Part shown: positions 1 through 7,916 of the stretch, piece by piece
Position numbering within the stretch: position 1 is the first letter of the stretch
Layout of the letters: each line of letters begins with the position of its first letter
NCBI GenBank assembly: GCA_035296565.1
Contig: DATHAQ010000049.1
Coordinates: 1-40,083 of the forward strand
DNA: 40,083 nucleotides
Origin: JACCZR01 sp035296565
GTDB taxonomy: Bacteria; Actinomycetota; Thermoleophilia; Solirubrobacterales; Thermoleophilaceae
Reading direction: 5' to 3'
Notes under the pieces: model-generated
What the model was told of the DNA's origin: nothing
Databases searched by the model: none
Seen by the model: the letters and a program-made list of their open reading frames with translations, nothing else
Made by a program: the position numbers and the translations under genes

Positions 1-1268
1 CCGCGCGACTGCAGGTAGAAGAGCTGCTCGTCGGAGATCTTGCCGACCACGGCCTCGTGGGCCACGGTGACGTGCGGGTTCTGGATCTGGATGTCGGGCC
101 AGGTGTCCGAGCGCGAGCGGTCGTCCATCATCAGGCCGTCGCACTGCACGTGGGACTTCGAGCCCTGCGAGTTGTGGCCCATGCGGACCAGCCCGCGGTA
201 GCCCATCACGCCGCCGTCCTTGGAGATCGACTTGGCGAGGATGTTCGACGTGGTGTTCGGCGCGAGGTGCAGCACCTTGGCGCCGGTGTCCTTCCACACG
301 TCACCCGAGGCCACGCCGACGTTGAGGTGGTCGGCTCGCGCGTGCTCGCCCATCAGGAACGAGCCGGGGTAGAGCATCACCTTCTTGGCGCCCATGGAGC
401 CGCCGACCCACTCGACGGTGCCCTCGGCCTCGACGATGGCGCGCTTGGTGTTCAGGTTGAACACGTCCTTCGACCAGTTCTGCACCGTCGTGTAGCGGGC
501 CTTGGCGCCCTCCTTCACGAAGATCTCCACCACGGCCGAGTGCATCGAGTTGGCCGAGTAGGTCTGCGCCGTGCAGCCCTCGATGTAGTTCACCTCGGAG
601 CCGTCGTCGGCGATGATCAGCGTGTGCTCGAAGGTGCCCTCGCCTGACCCCTCCATGCGGAAGTAGGCCTGCAGCGGCAGGTCGACCTTCACGCCCTTGG
701 GCACGTAGAGGAACGAGCCTCCCGACCACACCGCGCCGTGCAGCGCCGAGAACTTGTTGTCCTGCGGCGGCACGCACTTGGTCATGAAGTAGGGCTCGAC
801 GAGCTCGGGGTACTCCACCACGGCCGTGTCCATCGCGCAGAAGATGATCCCGAGGTCCGCGTACTCCTTCTTGAGGCCCTCGTAGAAGGGCTCCTGGCGC
901 CACACGCCGACGACGCCGGCCAGGTGCTCGCGCTCGGCCTGGGGGATGCCGAGCTTCTCGAAGGTGTCCTTCTGCTCGTCCGGGACGTCGTCCCAGGAGT
1001 CGTAGCGGCCCGCCGTGGGCGGGGAGTAGAGGACCAGGTCGCTGAGGTCGAGGTCGCTTAGGTCGACACCCCACGTGGGGATCGGCTTGCGCTCGAAGAT
1101 CTCATAGGACTTCAGCCGGCGCTCGCGCATCCAGTCGGGCTCGTCCTTGATCCTCGACAGCTCGTCGATGACCTCGCGGGAGATGCCCTTCTTGGCGATC
1201 AGCTGTCCCTGATCGTCCTCGGCGATCGCGCTTGGCTTGGCGATTCTGGTCTTGTCAGTGGCTGCCAT
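1..1268 (-). CDS. sufB: SufB, Fe-S cluster assembly scaffold subunit (3' end cut by window edge)
   Basis: SufB is the scaffold subunit of the cytosolic SufBC(2)D complex, on which Fe-S clusters are built from SufS/SufU sulfur. The minus-strand frame opens at ATG 1268 and stays open to base 1, giving 422 residues; family members have about 470, so roughly the last 50 residues lie outside the window. Recognisable SufB stretches include KPIPTWGVDLS near residue 60, the KCVPPQDNKFSALH region, the conserved core around YIEGCTAQTYSANSMHS, and the C-terminal part near SDTWPDIQIQNP and VAHEAVVGKISDEQLFYL. It is separated from the rest of the SUF cluster by two genes on the opposite strand, unlike the usual contiguous actinobacterial sufB-D-C-S-U order. 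A short ORF ending in TGA abuts the start (TGAATG), so translational coupling is possible. Confidence 0.96.
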   Translation of the reverse strand, partial: MAATDKTRIAKPSAIAEDDQGQLIAKKGISREVIDELSRIKDEPDWMRERRLKSYEIFERKPIPTWGVDLSDLDLSDLVLYSPPTAGRYDSWDDVPDEQKDTFEKLGIPQAEREHLAGVVGVWRQEPFYEGLKKEYADLGIIFCAMDTAVVEYPELVEPYFMTKCVPPQDNKFSALHGAVWSGGSFLYVPKGVKVDLPLQAYFRMEGSGEGTFEHTLIIADDGSEVNYIEGCTAQTYSANSMHSAVVEIFVKEGAKARYTTVQNWSKDVFNLNTKRAIVEAEGTVEWVGGSMGAKKVMLYPGSFLMGEHARADHLNVGVASGDVWKDTGAKVLHLAPNTTSNILAKSISKDGGVMGYRGLVRMGHNSQGSKSHVQCDGLMMDDRSRSDTWPDIQIQNPHVTVAHEAVVGKISDEQLFYLQSR

Positions 1269-1337
1269 TCAGTACCCCAGATACTTGATCGAGTGGCGGT
1301 GCTCGCCCGGCCAACGCCCGGCCTGCGCTCCGTCCAC
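1269..1337 (-). CDS. Possible 22-codon upstream ORF encoded largely by repeat R1
   Basis: From GTG 1337 a frame of 22 codons runs to a TGA that directly touches the ATG of sufB (TGAATG). It would read VDGAQAGRWPGEHRHSIK plus four more residues. Most of it is repeat R1 copy A, read in the same frame as the copy inside sufD. The frame can be extended upstream on the minus strand, so the GTG is only one candidate start. No Shine-Dalgarno sequence is evident. Translation is inference; the frame and the abutting stop/start are directly visible. Confidence 0.25.
   Translation of the reverse strand: MDGAQAGRWPGEHRHSIKYLGY
1295..1332 (-). repeat. Dispersed repeat R1, copy A
   Basis: A 38-nt GC-rich unit, 36/38 identical to copy B at 5164-5201 and similar over 33 nt to copy C at 28725-28757. 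On the minus strand it starts GGAGCGCAGGCCGG and ends CGAGCACCGCC. It contains two GGCCGG blocks about 8 nt apart. It lies 27 nt before the sufB ATG. Confidence 0.75.
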
Positions 1338-1391
1338 TAATTCCGTTCGAGTGAGTCGGATATCGGCCTCCGAGTCTAGCGCTGTGGTTGG

Positions 1392-1703
1392 ATGCCCACC
1401 ATGAAGCTCTACGTCTGTTACGGCACCTTCCGGCACGCCCCCCGACCCGGCGGCCACCCCTGCGGAGTGGCTCACGAGGCCCTGCGGGAGGCCGGCTACC
1501 ACCCGGAGGTCATCAAGTCCTACGGGTGGGGGATTCTTCCCGATTTCCTCAACCCGTCAAGCGGTCGGCGGGAGGTGCGAAAGCTGACCGGCTCCAGCAC
1601 GGTCCCGGTGCTGGTCACCGAAGACGGCGAGGTCATCCAGGAGTCCAAGAAGATCAAGGAGTGGGCGGAGGCGCACCCCGCGCGGGCGACCTCCGCCGCC
1701 TAG
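1392..1703 (+). CDS. Glutathione S-transferase N-terminal (thioredoxin-fold) domain protein
   Basis: This 103-residue protein is a stand-alone GST N-terminal/glutaredoxin-like thioredoxin-fold domain. It has a beta-strand start (MKLYVCYGTF), a Cys in HPCGVAHEAL at the usual active-site helix, and the glutathione-site signature TVPVLV (cis-Pro loop) followed by GEVIQESKKI. The helical GST C-terminal domain is absent. ATG 1392 and ATG 1401 are both possible; MKLYV at 1401 is the more natural beginning of the fold. The next gene starts on the base after its stop. The pair stands on the plus strand between sufB and the other SUF genes, so a redox or stress role is plausible, but no substrate can be read from the sequence. 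Confidence 0.8.
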   Translation: MPTMKLYVCYGTFRHAPRPGGHPCGVAHEALREAGYHPEVIKSYGWGILPDFLNPSSGRREVRKLTGSSTVPVLVTEDGEVIQESKKIKEWAEAHPARATSAA

Positions 1704-2093
1704 GTGTTCGACCGGCTCGACTTCGTCTATCTCCCCAGCGACGACGTCGCCGCCGACATCGAGTACTACACCGCCGGCCTGGGGGCCGAGCTGGTCTTCG
1801 CGATCGAGCGCTTCGGCACCCGCGTGGCCATGGTCCGCGCGGAGCCCGAGGGACCGGCGCTGCTGCTCGCCGAGCACCTCGAGGGCGAGCAGCCGGTCCT
1901 GATCTTCCGCGTCGACGACCTCGACGCCGCGACCGAGGGCCTACGTGCGCGCGGCGTCACGCTCGGGGCGCCGTTCGGGATGCCCTATGGGGACGGAGTG
2001 CTCCTCCCGATGCCGGGCCCCCAGCGTGTCGCGATCTACGAGCGGACCCGCGGCGAGCGCGGCGACGGCCTGGCCGGCCGGCGGGACTTCTGA
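1704..2093 (+). CDS. VOC (glyoxalase/bleomycin-resistance fold) family protein
   Basis: A 129-residue single-module VOC protein. It starts FDRLDFVYLPSDDVAADIEYY, a typical first beta-strand plus helix, and continues with the paired strands VAMVRAEPEGPALLLAEH, the central PVLIFRVDDLDA motif and a C-terminal MPGPQRVAIYE strand. These are the hallmarks of extradiol-dioxygenase/glyoxalase-like dimers. The start is GTG immediately after the TAG of the GST-like gene (TAGGTG), so it is almost certainly translated from the same message. The metal ligands of true glyoxalase I cannot be assigned with confidence. The enzymatic substrate is unknown. Confidence 0.75.
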   Translation: MFDRLDFVYLPSDDVAADIEYYTAGLGAELVFAIERFGTRVAMVRAEPEGPALLLAEHLEGEQPVLIFRVDDLDAATEGLRARGVTLGAPFGMPYGDGVLLPMPGPQRVAIYERTRGERGDGLAGRRDF

Positions 2094-2096
2094 GCC

Positions 2097-2269
2097 CTAG
2101 GGGACCGGCTGTGGTGCGGTGGTGGGCCCGGCGATCCTGAGGGAGCCGTCAGCGGCGGTCCGCACGGCGTCGATCCGAAGGGCCGCACAGAGCCCAACGG
2201 CTGAGGCGGCAACCGACAGAGCTGTGAGGACCCCGCTCGCGTGGAGCAGAGTGTAGGTCTCTGCGTCGC
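2097..2269 (-). other. Gene-poor gap with a possible startless membrane-peptide frame
   Basis: Between VOC and sufU no full gene is visible. On the minus strand, downstream of sufU, one frame reads a hydrophobic stretch (SGVLTALSVAASAVGLCAAL) and ends at TAG 2099-2097, but it has no ATG, GTG or TTG start. It may be a decayed small membrane protein or chance. Confidence 0.2.
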
Positions 2270-2271
2270 CG

Positions 2272-2652
2272 CTATTCGGGCCAGGAGGCGTCGCCCGTCG
2301 AGGCGCCGCGCATGACCTTCAGCGAGAGCAGCGCGCACTTGCGCCGGGTGGGGGAGATGTCGATCCCCAGCAGGTCGATCAGCCAGTCCGCCGAGAGCTC
2401 GGGAAGCTCGTCGACGCGCTTGCCGATCAGCTCCTCGGAGACGATCGAGGCCGCCGCCTGGGAGATGGCGCAGCCCTGGCCGTGAAAGCGCAGGTCGGCG
2501 ACCCTGCCGTCCTCGACGTGCACGTGGACGCCGAGCTCGTCGCCGCAGAGCGGGTTGTGGTCGTGCCAGTCGAGGTCGTGCGGCTCGAGCGTGCCGAAGT
2601 TTCGCGGGTTCTTGTAGTGGTCGAGGATGTAGTCGCGGTAGAGGGCGTCCAC
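2272..2652 (-). CDS. sufU: SufU, zinc-dependent sulfurtransferase / IscU-like protein
   Basis: SufU accepts persulfide sulfur from SufS and passes it to the SufBCD scaffold. The 126-residue protein starts with GTG 2652, which overlaps the sufS stop (TAGTG); the N-terminus ALYRDYILDHYKNPRN is canonical. The three conserved Cys are present: C36 (NPLCGDE), C61 (GQGCAIS) and C106 (RRKCALL), and D38 completes the usual zinc-site set. The segment between C61 and C106 is long (RVDELPELSADWL and following), matching the insertion that separates SufU from true IscU. It is translationally coupled to sufS. No sufT follows; the next gene downstream is on the other strand. Confidence 0.93.
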   Translation of the reverse strand: MDALYRDYILDHYKNPRNFGTLEPHDLDWHDHNPLCGDELGVHVHVEDGRVADLRFHGQGCAISQAAASIVSEELIGKRVDELPELSADWLIDLLGIDISPTRRKCALLSLKVMRGASTGDASWPE

Positions 2653-3893
2653 TAGAGGGCGAACACCTCCCGGGCGCCCCTCAGAGCGTCCACCAGGCGG
2701 TCGACGTCCTCGCGCGCGTTGTAGACGTGGAAGCTCGCCCGGGCGGTGGCCGGCACGTCCATGCGGCGCATCAGCGGCTGGGCGCAGTGGTGGCCGGCGC
2801 GGATGCAGACCGCCTGGCGGTCGCACAGCTCGGCCAGGTCGTGGGGATGGATGCCGTCGATGGCGAAGGAGACCACGCCGCCGCGGCGCTCGGGGTCGGG
2901 CGGGCCGAAGGCGCGCAGCCCCTCGACCTCGGCCACGCGCTCCAGCGCGTAGGCCGTGACGTCCCTCTCGTGGGCGCGGATGCGCTCCATGCCGATGGCG
3001 TCCAGGTAGTCGATCGCCGCCCCGAGGCCGATGCCCTCGGCCACGGGCGAGGTGCCGGCCTCGAACTTGAACGGCAGCTCGTTCCACGACGAGCCCTCGA
3101 AGGAGACCGACGAGATCATGTCGCCGCCACCGAGGAAGGGGGGCATCTCCTCGAGCAGCTCGCGGCGGGCGTGCAGCACACCCACGCCGGTGGGCCCGAG
3201 GGCCTTGTGGCCGGTCCAGGCGTAGAAGTCCGCGCCGAGCTCGGACAGATCGACCGGCATCTGGGGCACGGCCTGTGAGCCGTCGACCAACGTCAGCGCG
3301 CCGACCGCCCGCGCCCGGGCGGCGATCTCGGCGACCGGATTGATCGTGCCGAGCACATTGGAGACGTGGGCGACGCCCACCAGCTTCACGCGGCCCTCGC
3401 CGAGCACGGCATCGAGCTCGTCGAGCGACAGCTCGCCGGTCTCGCTGACGCTCAGGTAGCGCAGGGTCGCGCCCGTCTGCTCGCAGAGCAGCTGCCACGG
3501 TACGATGTTCGAGTGGTGCTCCATCTGGGTGATGAGCACTTCATCGCCGGCGCCGACGTTGCCCCTGCCCCACGAGTAGGCCACGAGGTTGATCGCCTCG
3601 GTGGCGTTCTTCGTGAAGATCGTCGTCTCGTAGGAGTCGCCGACGAAGCGCGCGATGCGCTCGCGCGCCCCCTCGAACAGCTCGGTTGCCTCCCGGGCCA
3701 GCGCATAGACCCCGCGGTGGACGTTGGCGTTGGTGCGGCGATAGTGGGAGTCGATCGCCTGGATCACCTGCTCCGGCTTCTGCGAAGTGGCGGCGGAGTC
3801 GAGGTAGACCAGCCGCCTGCCCTCGAGCTCGCGCCCGAGAATCGGGAAGTCGGCCCGGACGTCGACCAGCGGCTCTGTGGCTGCGGTTGTCAC
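2652..3893 (-). CDS. sufS: SufS cysteine desulfurase
   Basis: A PLP-dependent group II cysteine desulfurase of 413 residues that converts cysteine to alanine and holds the sulfur as a persulfide. The start GTG 3893 overlaps the sufD stop (GTGA). Visible landmarks are YLDSAATSQKP near residue 30, the PLP lysine K230 in TGHKALGP, and the catalytic C370 in the RAGHHCAQP loop typical of SufS rather than IscS. The C-terminus VYNAREDVDRLVDAL is standard. It lies between sufD and sufU with overlaps on both sides, so all three are clearly co-translated. Confidence 0.95.
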   Translation of the reverse strand: MTTAATEPLVDVRADFPILGRELEGRRLVYLDSAATSQKPEQVIQAIDSHYRRTNANVHRGVYALAREATELFEGARERIARFVGDSYETTIFTKNATEAINLVAYSWGRGNVGAGDEVLITQMEHHSNIVPWQLLCEQTGATLRYLSVSETGELSLDELDAVLGEGRVKLVGVAHVSNVLGTINPVAEIAARARAVGALTLVDGSQAVPQMPVDLSELGADFYAWTGHKALGPTGVGVLHARRELLEEMPPFLGGGDMISSVSFEGSSWNELPFKFEAGTSPVAEGIGLGAAIDYLDAIGMERIRAHERDVTAYALERVAEVEGLRAFGPPDPERRGGVVSFAIDGIHPHDLAELCDRQAVCIRAGHHCAQPLMRRMDVPATARASFHVYNAREDVDRLVDALRGAREVFAL

Positions 3894-5221
3894 GCCCGCT
3901 CCCCGATGAACTCCCGCACCTGCTCCTCGGCGGAGGCCAGCTTCTCGGCGATGCGCCGGCGCACCAGGTCCTCCAGGCCCGGGTCGTCCAGCCGCATCAC
4001 GACCTCCTCGAAGTACCCCTCGACCAGCACCCGCACCGCTTCGGCGCGCGTGATGCCGCGGGTCTCCATGTAGAAGATCTGCTCCTCGTCGAGCTCCCCG
4101 ACGGTGCCGCCGTGAGAGGCCGAGACGTTGTCCACCTCGACGATCAGCGAGGGTATGGCGTCGCCCTTGGCCTTCTGCGAGAGCAGCATGGAGTGCGTCT
4201 GCAGGTAGGTGTGGGTCTCGCTGGCCTTCGGAACGATGTGGATCAGGCCCTCGTAGGACGCGCGCGACTCGCCGGTGAGCGCGCCCTTCCACACGGTGTC
4301 CCCGGTGGTGTGGCCGGCCTCGTGCTTGTCCGAGGTGAACAGGTCCAGGTGCTCGCCGCGCTCGGTGAAGTACAGCCCCGAGTGGCGCATGTCCGAGCCT
4401 TCCTCGGCGGTGATGATGTCGAGCGTCTGCTTGGTGAGGTGGCCGCCGAGGTGGACGGGGACCCACTTCACGCGCGCGTCGCGTGCGACCTCCACCCGCT
4501 TGACCGAGACGTCGTGCACCTGCCCGCGGCCCCAGTCCTGGTAGTGGGCCAGATCGACCTGGGCGCCGGGCCGGGCGTAGAGCTCAAAGGCGCCGGCGTG
4601 CAGCGCCTGGCCCTCGAAATCAGGCGCCAGACAGTACTCGCGGATGCGGCACTCCGCGTGCTCGCCGACCACTGCCAGCGTGTGCGCGTACTGCGCCGTG
4701 CCGGGCTCGTCGATCAGGTAGACGACCTGGATCGGCTTCTCGAGCTGCGTGTTCTTCGGGACGTGGACGAAGGCGCCGCCCGTCCAGAAGGCGGCGTTGG
4801 CGGCCGCGAACTTGCCCTCGTCGACGGGCAGGCGGCGGCCCAGCCAGGGCTCGACCAGCTCGGGCTGCTCCTCGACTGCCTGCTCGAGCGAGGTGACGGT
4901 GACGCTCGGGTCGTCGCAGTGCGCGTAGATCACGCTCGCGCCTCGCTGGACGATCAGGCCGGCGTGCTCCTCTTCGCCGAGGTGCTCGCGGACGATGTCG
5001 GGCAGCTCGTCGACGGCGTCGTAGCGGCGGGGTTCCAGAGCATCGAGCTCCAGCTTGCGCAGGCTCGTGGTCCAGAAGCCCGAGCGCCGCCAGGTGGGGA
5101 TGGGCTCGGCCTCATAGGCCTCGAGCGCCTTGGCGCGGCGCTCTTCGAGAAAATCGGGCGACCGGCGGTGCTCGGCCGGCCCACGCCCGGCCTGCGCTCC
5201 GGCGGTAGTCGGCTCAGGCAC
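3890..5221 (-). CDS. sufD: SufD, Fe-S cluster assembly protein, with repeat-encoded N-terminal extension
   Basis: SufD pairs with SufB in the SufBC(2)D complex. The 443-residue product has the SufD hallmarks FWTTSLRKLELDAL, FVHVPKNTQLEKPIQV, the core TAEEGSDMRHSG, and the C-terminal DEEQIFYMETRGITRAEA with RRRIAEKLASAEEQ. The start GTG 5221 overlaps the sufC stop by 8 nt. Residues 7-20 (AGAQAGRGPAEHRR) are encoded by repeat R1 copy B. No ATG, GTG or TTG occurs in frame after the repeat before the conserved part, so the repeat is very likely translated. This insertion is unusual for SufD. Confidence 0.93.
   Translation of the reverse strand: MPEPTTAGAQAGRGPAEHRRSPDFLEERRAKALEAYEAEPIPTWRRSGFWTTSLRKLELDALEPRRYDAVDELPDIVREHLGEEEHAGLIVQRGASVIYAHCDDPSVTVTSLEQAVEEQPELVEPWLGRRLPVDEGKFAAANAAFWTGGAFVHVPKNTQLEKPIQVVYLIDEPGTAQYAHTLAVVGEHAECRIREYCLAPDFEGQALHAGAFELYARPGAQVDLAHYQDWGRGQVHDVSVKRVEVARDARVKWVPVHLGGHLTKQTLDIITAEEGSDMRHSGLYFTERGEHLDLFTSDKHEAGHTTGDTVWKGALTGESRASYEGLIHIVPKASETHTYLQTHSMLLSQKAKGDAIPSLIVEVDNVSASHGGTVGELDEEQIFYMETRGITRAEAVRVLVEGYFEEVVMRLDDPGLEDLVRRRIAEKLASAEEQVREFIGERA
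5164..5201 (-). repeat. Dispersed repeat R1, copy B (inside sufD)
   Basis: Thirty-eight nt, differing from copy A at two positions. It lies within codons 7-20 of sufD and is read in the frame that gives GAQAGRGPAEHR, the same frame as the ORF over copy A (GAQAGRWPGEHR). The GGCCGGCC block can pair with the CCGGCC block to form a short hairpin. Confidence 0.75.
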
Positions 5222-5963
5222 CCGCGGAGACCTCCTCGCGGACGAACTCGTAGCCCTTCTCCTCCAGCTCGCCGGCCAGCTCGGAGCCGCCCTCGCGGAC
5301 GATCCGGCCGTCGAGCATGATGTGGACGAAGTCGGGCTTTACGTAATTGAGGACCCGCGTGTAGTGGGTGATGATCAGGAAGCCGCGCTCGTCGCCCCGC
5401 ATGGCGTTCACTCCGTCGGCGACGACGCGCAGGGCGTCGATGTCGAGGCCGGAGTCGGTTTCGTCGAGCACGGCGAAGTCGGGCGCGAGCATTGCCAGCT
5501 GGAGGATCTCGGCGCGCTTCTTCTCCCCGCCGGAGAAGCCCTCGTTGAGGTAGCGGCTGGTGAAGGCTCGATCGATCTTCAGCAGCTCCATGTTCTGCCC
5601 GAGGACCTGGCCGAACTCCTTGACCTTGATGTTCTCCTCGCGCCTGGCGTTGACCGCCATGCGCAGGAAGTTGGCCACCGAGACGCCGGGGATGGTCGCC
5701 GGGTACTGGAAGGCCAGGAACAGGCCGGCCCGGGCGCGCTCGTCGGGGTCGGCCTCGGTCAGGTCCTCGCCATCGAGCAGTACCTTGCCCTCGGTGACCT
5801 CGTACTGGGGGTTGCCCATCAGCGTGTTGGCCAGCGTCGACTTGCCCGACCCGTTGGGCCCCATGAGGGCGTGGGTCTCGCCGCGCTCGACCTTGAGGTC
5901 GACGCCCTTGAGGATCTCGCGCTCCTCGGTGCGCACGTGGAGGTTCTGGATTTCCAAGCTCAT
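5214..5963 (-). CDS. sufC: SufC, ABC-type ATPase of the SUF complex
   Basis: SufC is the soluble ATPase that drives conformational change in SufBCD. The protein is 249 residues, the normal family length. It has Walker A GPNGSGKST at residues 35-43, a Q-loop in FQYPATIPGVSVANFLR, the ABC signature FSGGEKKR, Walker B FAVLDETDSGLD, and the switch His in IITHY. The FSGGEKKR and LDETDSGLDIDAL versions are specific to SufC. ATG 5963 overlaps the stop of sufR (ATGA), and its 3' end overlaps sufD, so sufR-sufC-sufD-sufS-sufU form one operon. Confidence 0.96.
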   Translation of the reverse strand: MSLEIQNLHVRTEEREILKGVDLKVERGETHALMGPNGSGKSTLANTLMGNPQYEVTEGKVLLDGEDLTEADPDERARAGLFLAFQYPATIPGVSVANFLRMAVNARREENIKVKEFGQVLGQNMELLKIDRAFTSRYLNEGFSGGEKKRAEILQLAMLAPDFAVLDETDSGLDIDALRVVADGVNAMRGDERGFLIITHYTRVLNYVKPDFVHIMLDGRIVREGGSELAGELEEKGYEFVREEVSAGA

Positions 5964-6400
5964 ACGGGGGTGGGGCTCCTAGTCAGGTCGGCAAGGGTCA
6001 TGTCGGACAGCGTGCGGACGATCGATCCCTGTACGCGTGTCCACAGCAGCTTCGTTGGGCAGGGCTCGTGGCCGACCTCGCCGTCGCGGGCGCAGATCAA
6101 CCGGCCGTCGGCGTCGGCGCTGATGCACTCGATGGGGGCGATGTCGCCCTCCAGCGCGCGGACGACCTCCGCCATAGTGATGGCCTCCGCCGGGCGCGAC
6201 AGCGAGTAGCCGCCGCGCGCTCCCCGGCGCGACTCCACCAGGCCCTCGCGGCGAAGCCGCTGGACCAGGTGCTCGAGGTAGGCGAGGGGAAGGCCCTCGG
6301 CCTCGGCAATCGAGCCGAGGGGCACCGGCGCGTCGTCGTCGCGCTTGGCGAGGTGCGCCATCACGCGCACCCCGTACTCGGCTTTGGTGGAGAACATCAT
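5960..6400 (-). CDS. sufR: SufR-like Rrf2-family Fe-S transcriptional regulator
   Basis: An Rrf2-family winged-helix regulator of about 146 residues. The N-terminus MMFSTKAEYGVRVMAHLA is the family signature; the wing is GARGGYSLSRP near residues 60-70. Three Cys, C92, C103 and C114, are spaced like the Fe-S ligands of IscR/SufR/RsrR-type sensors. I chose ATG 6400 because homologues begin just before FSTKAEYG; an upstream TTG at 6424 is in frame but unlikely. It is the first gene of the SUF operon and overlaps sufC by 4 nt, so it most likely senses cluster status and autoregulates the operon. The exact operator was not identified. Symbol by context and Cys pattern, not proven orthology. Confidence 0.85.
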   Translation of the reverse strand: MMFSTKAEYGVRVMAHLAKRDDDAPVPLGSIAEAEGLPLAYLEHLVQRLRREGLVESRRGARGGYSLSRPAEAITMAEVVRALEGDIAPIECISADADGRLICARDGEVGHEPCPTKLLWTRVQGSIVRTLSDMTLADLTRSPTPV

Positions 6401-6425
6401 CGGCGTGGAATACCTACCGCGCAAC

Positions 6426-6432
6426 TAGGATA
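6426..6432. promoter_or_regulatory. Back-to-back -10 elements between sufR and the nucleotidyltransferase gene
   Basis: TAGGAT (6426-6431, plus strand) lies 9 nt before ATG 6441. The complementary strand gives TATCCT (6432-6427), 26 nt before the sufR ATG at 6400. Both fit the TANNNT -10 pattern. The two promoters would share the same DNA, so SufR binding here could affect both genes. Confidence 0.45.
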
Positions 6433-6440
6433 ACGGCCGG

Positions 6441-6941
6441 ATGTCGGCTCTCCCGGACGAGGTCGAGAGCTATCTGAACGCGCTCGTCGAGCGGCTCTGC
6501 GGGGCCCTCGGGGAGCGGCTCGTCGCCGTTTGGCTGATCGGGTCGGCGGCCATGGGCGCCTACCGGCCCGGGGAGAGCGACCTCGACGTGGCGGTGGTGG
6601 TGACGGGGCCGCCCGTTGACGTCGACGTGGGGGACCTGCCCGTGCCGGCCACCAAGCTCGAGCTCGTCTTCTACGACGAGGAGATGGGGGTGTTGCTCGA
6701 CCCGAACCCCGGCTCCGGCGATCACTGGTACGTGATCGACCTGGCGATTGCCCGTGAGCACGGGCGGGCGCTCTTCGGCCCGGAGCCGGCCGAGCTGATC
6801 GCTCCGATCCCGCGCGCGGCGGTGCTCTCCGCTCTGGAGAGGTCGGATCGCTGGCACGCCGAGCACGAGCCCGACAGCGCCAACCTCGCCCGTGCGCGGG
6901 TCTTTCGCGAGACCGGCCGCTGGGTGCCGAAGGAGCGCTAG
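6441..6941 (+). CDS. Nucleotidyltransferase-domain protein (AadA-like fold), C-terminally short
   Basis: The first ~60 residues carry a clear Pol-beta superfamily nucleotidyltransferase motif: LIGSAAMGAYRPGESDLDVAVVV, with the GS, the SDLD carboxylates and the following strand. The later ELVFYDEEM and LFGPEP segments resemble aminoglycoside adenylyltransferase-type proteins. At 166 residues it is about 90 short of AadA relatives and stops just after GRWVPKER, where full-length proteins continue into a helical C-terminal domain. The downstream gene on the other strand ends 4 nt inside it, which suggests the C-terminus was lost when the two genes were brought together. Antibiotic modification should not be assumed. 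Confidence 0.7.
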   Translation: MSALPDEVESYLNALVERLCGALGERLVAVWLIGSAAMGAYRPGESDLDVAVVVTGPPVDVDVGDLPVPATKLELVFYDEEMGVLLDPNPGSGDHWYVIDLAIAREHGRALFGPEPAELIAPIPRAAVLSALERSDRWHAEHEPDSANLARARVFRETGRWVPKER

Positions 6942-7912
6942 GCGGCCTGGCGGGCGAGCTCGTCGCGCACCAGCGGGGCGACCTCGGTACCGAGCAGCTC
7001 GATCGCGCGCAGCGCCCGCTCGTGCGGGAGGTCGCCGACGCTGATCTGGGCCAGGAAGCGACTGTGGCCGAACAGCTCGTGCTCGAAGAGGATCTTCTCC
7101 GCCACCTCCTCGGGGGTGCCGACCACCAGGGCGCCTCGGCGCTCGCGCAGAGCGTCGAACTGGGGCCGGGCCATCGGGGCCCAGCCGCGCTCGCGGCCGA
7201 TCCGGGTCATCATGCGGGCATAGGCGGGGAAGTACTCGTCGCCCGCACGCTGGGCGTCGTCGGCCACGTAGGAGTGGGAGTTGATGCTGACCGGCAGCGA
7301 GCCGTCGTGGCCCGACTCCGCGAGCGCGCGGCGGTAGAGGTCCACGAGCGGCACGAAGCGCTCGGGCTGACCGCCGATGATGGCCACGGCGAGCGGCAGC
7401 CCGTGGGTTGCAGCGCGGACCACGGAGGGCGGGTTGCCGCCCACCGCGAGCCACACCGGCAGCGGCTGCTGGAGGGAGGGCGGGTAGACTCCGGCCGCCG
7501 CCGGGTCCTCGCGCAGCTCGAGCAGGCGGGCGAGCTTGGTGGAGAAGAGCTCGTCGTAGTCGTCGAGGTCGAATCCGAAGAGCGGGAAGGACTCGACGAA
7601 CGAGCCGCGGCCGGCCATCACCTCGGCCCGGCCGTCCGAGAGCAGGTCGACCTCGGCGAACTGCTGGAACACGCGGACGGGGTCGTCGGAGCTGAGGACG
7701 TTGACGGCGCTGGTCAGCCGGATCCGCTCGGTGGCCTCGGCGGCGACGGCCGGGGACGACACGGCGAAGTCCGGCCGGTGGTGCTCGCCTACGCCGAACA
7801 CGTCCAGGCCGGACTCATCGGCCACCCGACCCTCCTCGACCAGGTTTCGCATGCGCTGGCGAGGCGAGAGCGACGGCGCCAGCTCGGCGAAGGTGTAGAC
7901 CCCTATCTCCAC
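6938..7912 (-). CDS. LLM-class (luciferase-like) flavin-dependent oxidoreductase
   Basis: A 324-residue TIM-barrel luciferase-like monooxygenase. The N-terminus EIGVYTFAEL leads to VADESGLDVFGVGEHH, the usual substrate/flavin region, then ERIRLTSAVNVLSSDDPVRV, GRAEVMAGRGSF and PVWLAVGG, all typical of the family. The start GTG 7912 comes 4 nt after the stop of the SCO1 gene, so the pair is probably co-transcribed. Members use FMN or F420; the cofactor cannot be decided here. Substrate unknown. It convergently overlaps the nucleotidyltransferase gene by 4 nt. Confidence 0.88.
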   Translation of the reverse strand: MEIGVYTFAELAPSLSPRQRMRNLVEEGRVADESGLDVFGVGEHHRPDFAVSSPAVAAEATERIRLTSAVNVLSSDDPVRVFQQFAEVDLLSDGRAEVMAGRGSFVESFPLFGFDLDDYDELFSTKLARLLELREDPAAAGVYPPSLQQPLPVWLAVGGNPPSVVRAATHGLPLAVAIIGGQPERFVPLVDLYRRALAESGHDGSLPVSINSHSYVADDAQRAGDEYFPAYARMMTRIGRERGWAPMARPQFDALRERRGALVVGTPEEVAEKILFEHELFGHSRFLAQISVGDLPHERALRAIELLGTEVAPLVRDELARQAA

Positions 7913-7916
7913 GGGC

